Source: DAIMZI01 sp036734025 (lineage in GTDB: Bacteria > Pseudomonadota > Alphaproteobacteria > Rhizobiales > Rhodomicrobiaceae). Taken from it: a stretch of 13,421 bases of DNA. The stretch lies in assembly GCA_036734025.1 (NCBI GenBank), contig DAIMZI010000032.1, forward strand, positions 1-13,421, given 5' to 3'. Below the pieces are notes generated by a model, which worked only from the letters and a program-made list of their open reading frames with translations, had not been told where the DNA came from and did not search any database. The translations under genes and the position numbers were made by a program. Of this stretch, positions 7,123-13,421 are shown piece by piece. Positions within the stretch are counted from its first letter, which is position 1. The number at the start of each line of letters is the position of its first letter.

Positions 7123-8352
7123 TCAGCGGCGACCGTTGCGCCGTCGCGAGCGTTTGCGCTGCGCTTCGTGCACGCCGTCTTCAGCCATGAGCGTCGCCAG
7201 AATGCCCTCGCGCAGACCACGATCGGCGACGCGCAGCCGGGTGCAGGTCCACGCGCGCAGCAGCGCCTCGAGGATGGCGGCCCCGGCTATGATCAGATCG
7301 GCCCGCTCAGCACCAATGCAGGCTTGGCGCACGCGCTCTTCATGGTTCATGGCCGTCAACCGGTCCGATACTGCGCGCACTTCATCCGCGCTCAGCCAGC
7401 AGCCATCCACTCGCCGGCGGTCATAATAATCGAGCCCCAGATGAATGCCCGCGATGGTCGTCGCCGTGCCCGAGGTTCCCAGCAGATGGGTCTTGCTGCC
7501 GGCGATCTGGTCCGACACGGCATGCTCGGCATCGAACTTGCGCAAGGCGCCAAGCACATCATCGACCATCAACTCGAAGGTCGCCTCGTCCATCGGCCGG
7601 TCGCCGAAGCGCTCTGCAAGCGTCACGACCCCGACGGGCAGCGAGGTCCATGCGGTGACACAGTCCTGCACCATCAACCTGTCGCGCAGAAGACGCGGCG
7701 CGCGGTCCTTCATGCAGCGCAAATCGAGAAGAATGAGTTCGGACGAGCCGCCGCCGATATCGAACACCATCGCCTGATCGCTCGCCCAGTCGATCAGCGA
7801 GGCGCAGCCCGAGACTGCCAGCCTGGCCTCGGTCTCGCGGTCGATGATCTCCAGGCTGAGGCCGGTCTCATCGTGCACGCGGCTGACGAATTCCTCGCCG
7901 TTCGAGGCAATGCGACAAGCCTGAGTGGCGATCAGCCGCGCCCGGTGCACACCGCGGCGGATCATCTTGTCGGCACATACCTTGAGCGCCTCGATGGTGC
8001 GGTTCATCGCGCCTTGCGACAAGGCGCCCGTATGTCCGAGCCCTTCACCGAGGCGGATGACACGCGAGAATGCGTCGATGACAACAAAGCCGCGCCGCGA
8101 GGGGCGCGCAACGAGCAGCCGGCAATTGTTGGTGCCCAGATCAAGCGCAGCATAGACGCGCTCATTCAGCGATACGCTGTCGCGCCGGCTTGCGCCGGAT
8201 CTTGCATCGCCTGCGCCATTGCTGCGCACTTTCGTGTTGTGACCATTCAGCCGGACGGTGTTCTGCGGCACAGGTTGCGGCAACGCGGGCTTTGCGGGCT
8301 CTTCAGCGTCCCGACCGTCGCCCAAGTTTTCCTCACCCAGCCCGCCGCTCAC
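7123..8352 (-). CDS. Ppx/GppA family phosphatase
   Basis: Member of the exopolyphosphatase/guanosine pentaphosphatase family (actin-like ATPase fold), which hydrolyses polyphosphate ends or pppGpp. Visible are the first phosphate loop YAALDLGTNNCRLLVA around residues 68-83, the conserved IDRETEARLAVSG with candidate catalytic Glu residues, and the second phosphate loop VFDIGGGSSELILL around 196-209. It is the short one-module form without an HD domain. The ~65 N-terminal residues are low-complexity and precede the core. Start is uncertain: I prefer GTG at 8352, which has AGGCGG seven bases upstream; a TTG at 8406 is the furthest possible and has no ribosome binding site. A promoter candidate lies at 8550-8578. 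It heads a two-gene unit with rlmE. Which substrate it prefers cannot be told, so no symbol is given. Confidence 0.9.
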   Translation of the reverse strand: MSGGLGEENLGDGRDAEEPAKPALPQPVPQNTVRLNGHNTKVRSNGAGDARSGASRRDSVSLNERVYAALDLGTNNCRLLVARPSRRGFVVIDAFSRVIRLGEGLGHTGALSQGAMNRTIEALKVCADKMIRRGVHRARLIATQACRIASNGEEFVSRVHDETGLSLEIIDRETEARLAVSGCASLIDWASDQAMVFDIGGGSSELILLDLRCMKDRAPRLLRDRLMVQDCVTAWTSLPVGVVTLAERFGDRPMDEATFELMVDDVLGALRKFDAEHAVSDQIAGSKTHLLGTSGTATTIAGIHLGLDYYDRRRVDGCWLSADEVRAVSDRLTAMNHEERVRQACIGAERADLIIAGAAILEALLRAWTCTRLRVADRGLREGILATLMAEDGVHEAQRKRSRRRNGRR

Positions 8353-8549
8353 TGACAAACCGCCTTTTTCATCGAGCGCGCGCACGTCCGTGCCTGCGTC
8401 CTGCAAGCTTTAGCGGCATGCACGGCGTCTCGCTCACATGCGCCGCAATGTTCGTGCCAAACCGTCCATCGGTGCACGCACTCATTGCCTTCATCGCCTC
8501 GGCACAACGCCAGGCTGCGCACAATTCTCGCCTGTCATGTGTACAAACG

Positions 8550-8578
8550 ATTAACTGCGTAGTCTATCAGCTTGTCAA
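8550..8578 (-). promoter_or_regulatory. Probable promoter of the phosphatase-rlmE unit
   Basis: On the minus strand a perfect -35 TTGACA (8573-8578) is followed after 17 bases by GTTAAT (8550-8555), matching four of six -10 positions. The predicted start near 8543 leaves a long leader of roughly 140-190 bases before the coding region. Confidence 0.45.
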
Positions 8579-8691
8579 AAAGGGTAAAGGCCGGGGCAGG
8601 AAAACCTGATTTTCGTTGCTCTTCCCGCTCCCGCTTCAGCTATTGCGAGGGCGCACTGCTCTCATGCCTGTGGAAGGGATGCAGCCGATGC

Positions 8692-8725
8692 CGCCGCGCC
8701 AATGCAAGCTTGGGCCGGCGCGGCG
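8692..8725. other. Strong GC hairpin downstream of the YARHG gene
   Basis: CGCCGCGCC (8692-8700) and GGCGCGGCG (8717-8725) form a perfect 9-bp stem with a 16-base loop, 15 bases past the stop of the YARHG gene on the minus strand. No T-run follows on either strand. It may end or protect that transcript. The rest of the gap 8407-8740 holds the phosphatase promoter and nothing else I can support. Confidence 0.4.
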
Positions 8726-8740
8726 ACGGATCCTCGGGCA

Positions 8741-9289
8741 TCAGCCACAGCGATTGGTACGTTCGGCGTCCTGGATCAATCGGACATTGTCCCATTCGAG
8801 TTCAGAGAGGATATCCTGGGACTGCGACGTACAGCCGGTATTGTCGAAATAGTCCTGCCCACGCTGCGAGCGGAAACAATAGCCGTTGCGATGAAAGATC
8901 TCGTTGCGCGCCACCCACAGATCATCGCAATTGAGTGTGGCCAGATCATCGGCGCTCAGGCGGCGCTGGGAACTTTCAGCGAAGATGCCCGTCTGGGCAG
9001 GCTCTTCCGGCTGCTCCTGCAACTGATCTTGCGACTGGCCGATGTCCGGGGAGGTCGGGGAATCGTTGATCACCGGCCCATCGGCAGCGGCTCCAGGCGA
9101 TGATGCATCAGGCTCGGCCAGCGATTCGCCTGCTGGCGCCTCGCTCTGGGGCGAACCCTCAGCATCGGCTGGCTCATTGCCCTGCTCACTCAAGGCATCG
9201 CGCGCCACGTCGGGGTCTGGTACCTGCTGAGCGCTCGCACCAACCGGCATCACGAACGCTAACAGCGCAATGAGGAAAAACTTTCTCAT
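8741..9289 (-). CDS. Secreted YARHG-domain protein
   Basis: A 182-residue protein. Residues 1-20 are a signal peptide (MRKFFLIALLAFVMPVGASA, cleavage before QQ). Residues ~21-105 are a disordered acidic Pro/Ala/Ser/Gln linker. Residues ~110-181 are a YARHG domain: LSADDLATLNCDDLWVARNE, then IFHRNGYCF, YFDNTGC and a last helix ending in NRC. The four cysteines (121, 138, 153, 181) are all in the domain, which would suit two disulphides in the periplasm. The domain's function is unknown; it is thought to be extracellular. I chose ATG 9289 because AGGA lies about nine bases upstream and the signal peptide starts there; ATGs at 9295 and 9298 are close alternatives. The frame's further extension to 9394 is not signal-like. 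Divergent from the M15 peptidase gene. Confidence 0.85.
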   Translation of the reverse strand: MRKFFLIALLAFVMPVGASAQQVPDPDVARDALSEQGNEPADAEGSPQSEAPAGESLAEPDASSPGAAADGPVINDSPTSPDIGQSQDQLQEQPEEPAQTGIFAESSQRRLSADDLATLNCDDLWVARNEIFHRNGYCFRSQRGQDYFDNTGCTSQSQDILSELEWDNVRLIQDAERTNRCG

Positions 9290-9442
9290 AGTCATCATTC
9301 CTACGATCTTGGTTTTCATGTTAGGCAATCTGAGAATGCCCTGCTTTGTGTCCCGAGAGACCAGGCTCAAAATACTTTTTTGGATCGGGGGCATCCCTGC
9401 TCCGAGAGCGTTATATCAGAATAAACAAGGCAAGCTTGTGTT

Positions 9443-10597
9443 ATGCAAAAACTCGCTGCGGCTCTGACGCATCTGCTGTTCGCATCCCTTATCCTGCTAA
9501 GCTACGGCAAATATCTGCGCCACCATGATCAGGCTTCCGCAGATGGGGTGGCCAGCACTCTGGCAAGTGCCGATACTGCGGGCCAGCAAGCTCCCGCGCC
9601 TGTCATCTCACCCCCGCGTGCGCTCAAGCCCGAGATCTCTTCTCAACCGGCGCTGCCGGCAGAAGCGCCAGGTGCTGAGCGCGCAAGCCCGCCAGCGGCC
9701 ACACGCGAGCCGGAAGCGGCCCCGCAGCCCGGGCAGCCGGACACACCGATCGCTCCGGCCGCGCCCGCAGCTGCCGGCAACACGCCAGAGCCTGACGAGC
9801 CGGCGAGCCCACAGCCGAGCGCCGATCAGAGACTGATGCTGCGCCTTGCGGCCGCCTATCCCGATTTCATCAAGGGCTATGACGGTAACGATCTGATCTG
9901 GCACGACGGCACGCGCATGCCGTTTGATGACGGCCGCGAGCGCAGTTTTGTCGACATGCTCGCCGCGCCCAGCCTCAAGGACCAGTTCGCCATCCGCTAT
10001 CCGCGAGGTCGCACCGATACTCCGCCCGGGCGCAACGAAGACCCGGGCCGCATTCGCCATGAGCCGATGTTCACCAAGATGTACGGCAACTGCAAGGCCG
10101 ACCCGGGCGCTGTCACGGCAGCGCTGGAAGAGGTCGTGTGGCTGCCGACCCAATGGGGCGAGACCTTGCGCGTGACCTCGATCAACGGCGTCGCCAATGC
10201 GCTGCGCCGCGTCTCAGCCGAACTGGACAGGCTGCCGCGCGCCATGGTGCGCTATCTGCGGCCGAGTGCGGGCACCTATCACTGCCGCTCGATCGCCGGC
10301 ACCTCGCGCTTCAGCGTTCACGCCTTTGGCGCAGCGATCGACATCAATGCCAAATATGGCGACTACTGGCGCTGGAGCGGGGCCAAGCCAGGCGACGAGA
10401 TCGTCTACCGCAACCGCATTCCGTGGGAGATCGTCGAGATTTTCGAGCGCCACGGCTTCATCTGGGGCGGCAAGTGGTATCATTACGATACGCTGCATTT
10501 CGAGTACCGGCCGGAGCTGCTGATGGCCGATGATGATCAGGCCCCGGAGCCGCCAGCACCGGGCCGCCGCACGCCAAGCCGCGAGGCGCTGCGCTGA
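9443..10597 (+). CDS. Membrane-anchored M15-type peptidase (D-Ala-D-Ala carboxypeptidase/extensin-like)
   Basis: A zinc peptidase of the M15 (VanY/L-Ala-D-Glu endopeptidase) type, expected to trim peptidoglycan peptides in the periplasm. In 384 residues: an N-terminal hydrophobic helix (5-22, ALTHLLFASLILLSYG) acting as anchor or signal, a Pro/Ala-rich linker (~45-127), then the catalytic region. The zinc ligands are visible as SVHAFGAAIDIN (His293, Asp300) and YHYDTLHFEY (His352), with WGGKW just before. The short C-terminal tail is Pro/Arg-rich. The ATG at 9443 has only a distant AAGG, so the ribosome binding site is weak. It stands alone, divergent from the YARHG gene across 153 bases, in which I could not define convincing promoters. 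Family firm; exact bond cleaved unknown. Confidence 0.88.
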   Translation: MQKLAAALTHLLFASLILLSYGKYLRHHDQASADGVASTLASADTAGQQAPAPVISPPRALKPEISSQPALPAEAPGAERASPPAATREPEAAPQPGQPDTPIAPAAPAAAGNTPEPDEPASPQPSADQRLMLRLAAAYPDFIKGYDGNDLIWHDGTRMPFDDGRERSFVDMLAAPSLKDQFAIRYPRGRTDTPPGRNEDPGRIRHEPMFTKMYGNCKADPGAVTAALEEVVWLPTQWGETLRVTSINGVANALRRVSAELDRLPRAMVRYLRPSAGTYHCRSIAGTSRFSVHAFGAAIDINAKYGDYWRWSGAKPGDEIVYRNRIPWEIVEIFERHGFIWGGKWYHYDTLHFEYRPELLMADDDQAPEPPAPGRRTPSREALR

Positions 10598-11073
10598 GCC
10601 TTATTACAAATGTAAGCGCACGAACGCCCAGAAGGAGCGCAAGAACATCGACAGCTCCTTTTCGAGATAGTCGCCTGTGGGGGCATGCCGAGCGGATAAT
10701 CCACAAGGCATGACTGTCTTTGGCGAAAACAATGGGGCTTTGCGCGCGTCAGTCGATCGATTTGTGTTTGGCTGGCATATGACGCCATCTTGATATCGGC
10801 AGGACACGGCGTCGAGATCAGCGGGCGGCTCCGACCTCTGGGACGGGTGATCCACATCCGCCCGCAATACAGCCCGCGCCGCAGACGGCGGCACACGGAT
10901 ATGCCGCGCTCCCGAACCGGTACAGCCTGCGGGCACGCCTTCCTCCCAGGCGACAGACGCGAGGGAACGAGGGGGGACAACGGCGAAAGTGTCGTGCTGC
11001 AAGGCAGACCAGTCCGGGAGCACGGCTGACAGGCACAAGCCCCCGCCAATTACCCGTCATTCGCGCGCAAGCC
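10598..11073. other. About 475 bases without a recognisable gene
   Basis: Open frames exist on both strands, but none shows a known family, a convincing ribosome binding site with full-length sense, or normal protein composition. What can be seen: a DnaA-box-like TAATCCACA (10697-10705), a Caulobacter-type G-box TGATCCACA (10848-10856), and a 14-codon frame with a strong ribosome binding site (10604-10648, minus). No tRNA, SRP RNA, RNase P, tmRNA or 6S motif was recognised. It may be a decayed gene. Confidence 0.5.
10604..10648 (-). CDS. Possible 14-residue micro-ORF
   Basis: The minus strand reads MFLRSFWAFVRLHL from ATG 10648. AAGGAG lies six bases upstream, an ideal ribosome binding site. 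The same frame is open upstream (PTGDYLEKELS precedes it), so it could instead be the C-terminal remnant of a larger lost gene. It converges on the end of the M15 peptidase gene, seven bases away. Translation is unproven. Confidence 0.2.
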   Translation of the reverse strand: MFLRSFWAFVRLHL

Positions 11074-11283
11074 TCAGTGCGCGTGATCCTTTTGGGTTCC
11101 GTAATTTTGTTCCATATGATGAATAATGGTAGATATGGCAGCTTTCACGAATTCATCACCAAGGTTCATCTCGGCTTCTTCCAAGGCCCAAATCATGAAT
11201 CTGCTCAACGCTACTGCACTCTGCGAGTTATGAAACACTTGATCTTCCAGAGTCTCCAAAGGTCTCAGTTCTGAACGTGCCAT
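11074..11283 (-). CDS. Small helical protein of unknown function, CtrA-type site upstream
   Basis: A 69-residue soluble protein beginning MARSELRPLETLEDQVF and ending QKDHAH. It looks all-helical (SQSAVALSRFMIWALEEAEM, then DEFVKAAISTIIHHMEQNYG) with no cysteine or membrane segment. The ATG at 11283 is chosen because GGGAG lies seven bases upstream; the next ATG upstream (11316) has no ribosome binding site. Base composition is clearly more AT-rich than in the neighbouring genes. A perfect CtrA box lies 45 bases upstream of the start, so cell-cycle control is plausible. I do not recognise a family; the size and helical form would suit a small adaptor or regulator, but that is a guess. Confidence 0.65.
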   Translation of the reverse strand: MARSELRPLETLEDQVFHNSQSAVALSRFMIWALEEAEMNLGDEFVKAAISTIIHHMEQNYGTQKDHAH

Positions 11284-11327
11284 GACTTTTCTCCCAATCT
11301 GTCTGGCGGAAATCATTTATGCATTTA

Positions 11328-11342
11328 TTAATACATGATTAA
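11328..11342. promoter_or_regulatory. CtrA-type binding site
   Basis: TTAATACATGATTAA is a perfect TTAA-N7-TTAA, the full consensus of the cell-cycle regulator CtrA of Caulobacter-like bacteria; the next base (C) also fits. It lies 45 bases before the 69-residue gene, a distance that puts it near the -35 of a promoter with a 10-20 base leader. A weak -10 (CATAAA, 11317-11322, minus) follows. The match is exact, but this pattern is less rare in AT-rich DNA. Confidence 0.55.
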
Positions 11343-11357
11343 CAAAAAACCTGGAAT

Positions 11358-11366
11358 TGTGGATGA
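11358..11366 (-). promoter_or_regulatory. DnaA-box-like 9-mer
   Basis: The minus strand reads TCATCCACA, one mismatch (position 2) from the DnaA box TTATCCACA. Two further 9-mers with a mismatch only at position 2 lie at 10697-10705 and 10848-10856; the latter, TGATCCACA, is the G-box form known from the Caulobacter origin. DnaA binding is not proven. Confidence 0.3.
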
Positions 11367-11626
11367 TACTTAGCGGTAACTACTCAGTGCTGGCGGCAAC
11401 CCGGACATGACGAGGGTCATGAACAAGCCGCCGATCACATGCGCGCTGAACTAGATTCAGTAAAAACACGTATAGAGTAATCAACCGATCCGCCTGATTG
11501 CGTCTTGCGTGCTTTTGCGCGATATTGCATGATTGCTATGGCGCAACTTCTGGTATGGAGGTTGTGGGGCGTCATGACTCGGCCTCAGGACGCCGTAGCG
11601 CAAGTAATTTTCATTACAAAAATCCC

Positions 11627-11639
11627 TAAATTATTGATT
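11627..11639 (-). promoter_or_regulatory. IHF consensus site before the plus-strand membrane protein gene
   Basis: The minus strand reads AATCAATAATTTA, an exact match to the IHF consensus WATCAANNNNTTR. It ends 31 bases before the ATG at 11671. A possible plus-strand -10, TATAAC, starts at 11640 directly beside it, but no good -35 is visible. IHF could bend promoter DNA here. Confidence 0.35.
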
Positions 11640-11670
11640 TATAACATAAATATCGCATGCAGGGGGTTGA

Positions 11671-13421
11671 ATGACAAAGACGGATGACAGCAAATCCGCC
11701 CATGGCACGACCGGTCTCCCTGAACGGGAGTTGCGCGTCCTCGCCGTCGTTACCGATACGCTCAAGCAGCATCACAGGCGCATCGGCACGACCGAGCGTC
11801 TTGAAAAAAGCGTGGCCGAGATCATCGCCGGCGCCATCACCCAGGCGGACCACAAGGCAGTCGCCGCAAGTCTGACGCCGCTCGTGGTGAACTGCATACG
11901 CCAGGAGATCCGCAATTCGCGCCAGGACATCATCGAAAGCCTCTATCCGATGGTCGGACGGCTGATCTCTGCCTATGCCGCGCATGCCTCGCGAGAACTC
12001 ATCTACCAGGCCGACCGGCGGCTGGAGGGCATTCTCACCGGACGCTTTGCCCGTCTCCGGCTCAAGAGTTGGGTTCAAGGCATTCCCTACAGGGAACTGG
12101 CGCTGCGTGAGGCCCAAGGGCTGCGCGCCACGGATCTGCTGCTCATCAGGCGCGGCACGGGGGAACTGATCGAGCAGTGGCACGCCGAACCCGATCGCCC
12201 GCTTGGCGCGGACAGAGGAAATCTTTTCTCGGCCATGCTCAGCGCCATCACCGAATTCGCCGACCAGGCCATGAGCGCGGATCAAGGCGGCTTGCGCGAA
12301 CTCGATCTGGGCAGCTCGCGCGTCTTCCTCAGGACCACGCCCGGCTTCATCTTCGCTGTACGGTGCCTGGGAAAAGGCGGCCGGGAGATAGAGAAACGTC
12401 TGGACCGGGCCCTGCTGTCATTCATGCAGGCCAACACAGCCGCGCTTCAGAACCAGCCAGCCGGGCGCGGCCAGCCGGCCGATCTGCTGCCGGAACTGGC
12501 GCGAATGCTCAACGACGAGCTGGCCCCCAGACCGGGCGAGTATGGCGCGCGCGAGCGTGGACCGGTCTTCGCCGTTGGCGTTGCCGCGCTGGCTATCCTG
12601 CTTGGTCTGGGGAGTGTGGGAAATTACGCATGGCAACGCGCCGAAGCCGCCGAGGTGGAGCAGATCGTCCGTGATGTGGTGAGCCGCCAGAATACGCTGT
12701 CGGGATTCCCGATCGACATCGACGTGCCAATCGGCGCCAACCGGGTGGTTCTATCGGGAACCGCACCGACGACACAGGCCGTCGAACAGCTTGTCAGCGT
12801 ACTCGGCCAGACACTCGGCTCCGTCGAGATCGTCACCAACATCGTTCTCGATCCGGTCTTCGCGGTCCTTTCGCAGACGCGCCAGACCGTCGCCAGGCTG
12901 GCCAGGCATCTGCTCGGCGCGCAACAAACGCTGAGCGAGCCTGTCATTGCGCAATTGCAGGACGTATTGCGCGCAACGGTCTCCCAGCCGATGCTCCGTC
13001 AGGCCGGCGCACAACTCAGCGCAACCGTCGGCGTGCTTAATGATCTGAGCGGGGATCTGACAAAGCTCGGCGAAAATCTTAAACAAGTCCGCGAAACGCT
13101 CGGGCCGCGAGCCGGCACACAGGTGGCCGGCGCGGTTACCTCGAACCTGCGCGAACTTCAGGACAGGCTCCTCCTTGTCGAGCGCCTGTCCGCAGACGCC
13201 ACCAGCCTGGTCCCGGGAATTCTGTCACAGGCGGGCGAGCTCGGCGTCGAACGTCGCCCGCGGTCGAAAGAGGGTGTGATCGAGCAGGACGGCCGGCACG
13301 CCTGCTCGTCGGGCCCGCTGCAACGCCTCCGCGCCGGGGACGTTCGCGACGACCACCGCGACGTGGACATCACCGACATCCTGCGCGTGCAGGGCCGCGT
13401 TGAGGAAGCCCTCGTCGTCGG
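11671..13421 (+). CDS. Large membrane protein, N-terminal part of an OmpA-family-like protein (partial, probably chimeric at its end)
   Basis: Open from ATG 11671 (AGGGGG four bases upstream) to the window edge with no stop. Residues ~20-260 form a cytoplasmic domain with blocks I associate with the N-terminal half of large OmpA-family proteins: ESLYPMVGRLISAYAAHASREL (89-110), YRELALREAQGLRATDLLLIRRGTG (140-164), LFSAMLSAITEFADQAM (185-201) and LDLGSSRVFLRTTPGFIFAV (211-230). A membrane helix follows at ~298-319, then a BON-like stretch with VVLSGTAPTTQAVEQLV (359-375), then a long helical region (~395-515). The usual C-terminal OmpA peptidoglycan-binding domain would lie beyond the window. 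From about 13236 the reading becomes Arg/Asp-rich and unlike the family, while the opposite strand there encodes a PurN-like sequence. I therefore trust this CDS only to about residue 520. Probable role: linking a cytoplasmic input to the cell wall; unproven. Confidence 0.7.
   Translation, partial: MTKTDDSKSAHGTTGLPERELRVLAVVTDTLKQHHRRIGTTERLEKSVAEIIAGAITQADHKAVAASLTPLVVNCIRQEIRNSRQDIIESLYPMVGRLISAYAAHASRELIYQADRRLEGILTGRFARLRLKSWVQGIPYRELALREAQGLRATDLLLIRRGTGELIEQWHAEPDRPLGADRGNLFSAMLSAITEFADQAMSADQGGLRELDLGSSRVFLRTTPGFIFAVRCLGKGGREIEKRLDRALLSFMQANTAALQNQPAGRGQPADLLPELARMLNDELAPRPGEYGARERGPVFAVGVAALAILLGLGSVGNYAWQRAEAAEVEQIVRDVVSRQNTLSGFPIDIDVPIGANRVVLSGTAPTTQAVEQLVSVLGQTLGSVEIVTNIVLDPVFAVLSQTRQTVARLARHLLGAQQTLSEPVIAQLQDVLRATVSQPMLRQAGAQLSATVGVLNDLSGDLTKLGENLKQVRETLGPRAGTQVAGAVTSNLRELQDRLLLVERLSADATSLVPGILSQAGELGVERRPRSKEGVIEQDGRHACSSGPLQRLRAGDVRDDHRDVDITDILRVQGRVEEALVV
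13225..13421 (-). pseudogene. purN: Fragment of a PurN-like phosphoribosylglycinamide formyltransferase
   Basis: Read on the minus strand from the right edge, 64 codons give a sequence with clear formyltransferase character: GDVHVAVVVANVPGAEALQ, RARRAGVPAVLLDH, then FRPRATFDAELARL and a TGA at 13225-13227. This lines up with the region after the N-terminal glycine loop of PurN (in E. coli SNLQAIIDAC through ERARQAGIATH and REAYDREL). The catalytic Asn-His-Asp residues come later in the family and are missing: the reading stops abruptly at the point where the opposite-strand gene becomes native. The frame continues off the window. It has no link with the neighbouring genes, and its very GC-rich codons differ from the rest of the window, so it is probably foreign or misassembled. 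Confidence 0.6.

Larger units (their letters stand above)
11284..11670. other. AT-rich regulatory spacer
   Basis: About 390 bases between two divergent genes, with two strongly AT-rich ends (roughly 11311-11350 and 11601-11655). It holds the CtrA box, a DnaA-like box, an IHF site, GANTC sites at 11454-11458 and 11576-11580, and several inverted repeats: CATGAC/GTCATG (11406-11421), CTGAA/TTCAG (11446-11460) and an imperfect 32-base hairpin (11515-11546). No coding frame is convincing. Confidence 0.5.

Noticed and set aside
6976..8355. A 459-codon plus-strand open frame opposite the phosphatase and rlmE genes
   Set aside because: It is antisense to two clear conserved genes, has a composition rich in Arg/Ala/His with no family character, and is the usual shadow frame of high-GC coding DNA.
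10790..11029. Plus-strand frame of 79 codons and overlapping minus-strand frames in the gap after the M15 gene
   Set aside because: Highly Arg/Pro/Cys-rich translations, no recognisable family and no good ribosome binding site. I could not rebuild a single ancestral gene by joining frames.
13158..13379. Minus-strand 73-codon frame near the right edge
   Set aside because: It is the wrong frame. The neighbouring minus frame over the same DNA gives the PurN-like sequence, while this one is Ser/Arg-rich without similarity to anything.
1..13421. tRNA, rRNA, CRISPR arrays, insertion sequences and phage genes
   Set aside because: No tRNA T-loop with a matching cloverleaf, no spaced direct repeats, and no transposase, integrase or phage-like product was found by reading both strands.

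Overview
The window reads as alphaproteobacterial chromosomal DNA, most like the Caulobacterales/Maricaulales/Hyphomonadaceae side of the class. The reasons are the high-GC codon use, the run guaB - MAPEG protein - rsmB-like - guaA, a bactofilin, a secreted YARHG protein with four cysteines, and a perfect CtrA-type site (TTAA-N7-TTAA). The genus cannot be fixed from the sequence alone.

Layout. Bases 1-5611 are a minus-strand block: guaB (IMP dehydrogenase), a MAPEG-family membrane protein, an RsmB/NOP-type rRNA m5C methyltransferase, a small membrane-anchored protein and guaA (GMP synthase). guaB and guaA together convert IMP to GMP. A 12-codon leader ORF with a strong ribosome binding site ends on the start codon of guaA, and a perfect 12-bp palindrome sits at the -35 position of the probable guaB promoter. 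Bases 5749-8352, also minus strand, hold a bactofilin and a two-gene unit, a Ppx/GppA phosphatase followed by rlmE (23S rRNA 2'-O-methyltransferase). At 8741-9289 (minus) lies a secreted YARHG-domain protein, and divergent from it at 9443-10597 (plus) is a membrane-anchored M15-type peptidase of the peptidoglycan DD/LD-carboxypeptidase kind.

From 10598 to 11670 the window changes character. There are about 475 bases with no recognisable gene, then a 69-residue unknown protein (minus) with an excellent ribosome binding site, then an AT-rich spacer. This stretch carries a perfect CtrA box, a consensus IHF site, three DnaA-box-like 9-mers and two GANTC sites. It looks like a cell-cycle-controlled regulatory region and resembles the parts list of a Caulobacter-type origin, although no origin-linked gene (hemE, dnaA, parAB) is present.

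From 11671 to the right edge a plus-strand gene without a stop codon encodes a large protein: a cytoplasmic domain, one membrane helix, a BON-like segment and a helical region. It matches the N-terminal half of big OmpA-family proteins. Its native sequence appears to stop near 13225-13236. The last ~190 bases read much better on the minus strand as an internal piece of a PurN-type formyltransferase that runs into a stop codon at the join. That is best explained by a chimeric assembly at a contig end, or by a recent insertion.

No tRNA, rRNA, CRISPR array or insertion sequence was recognised.
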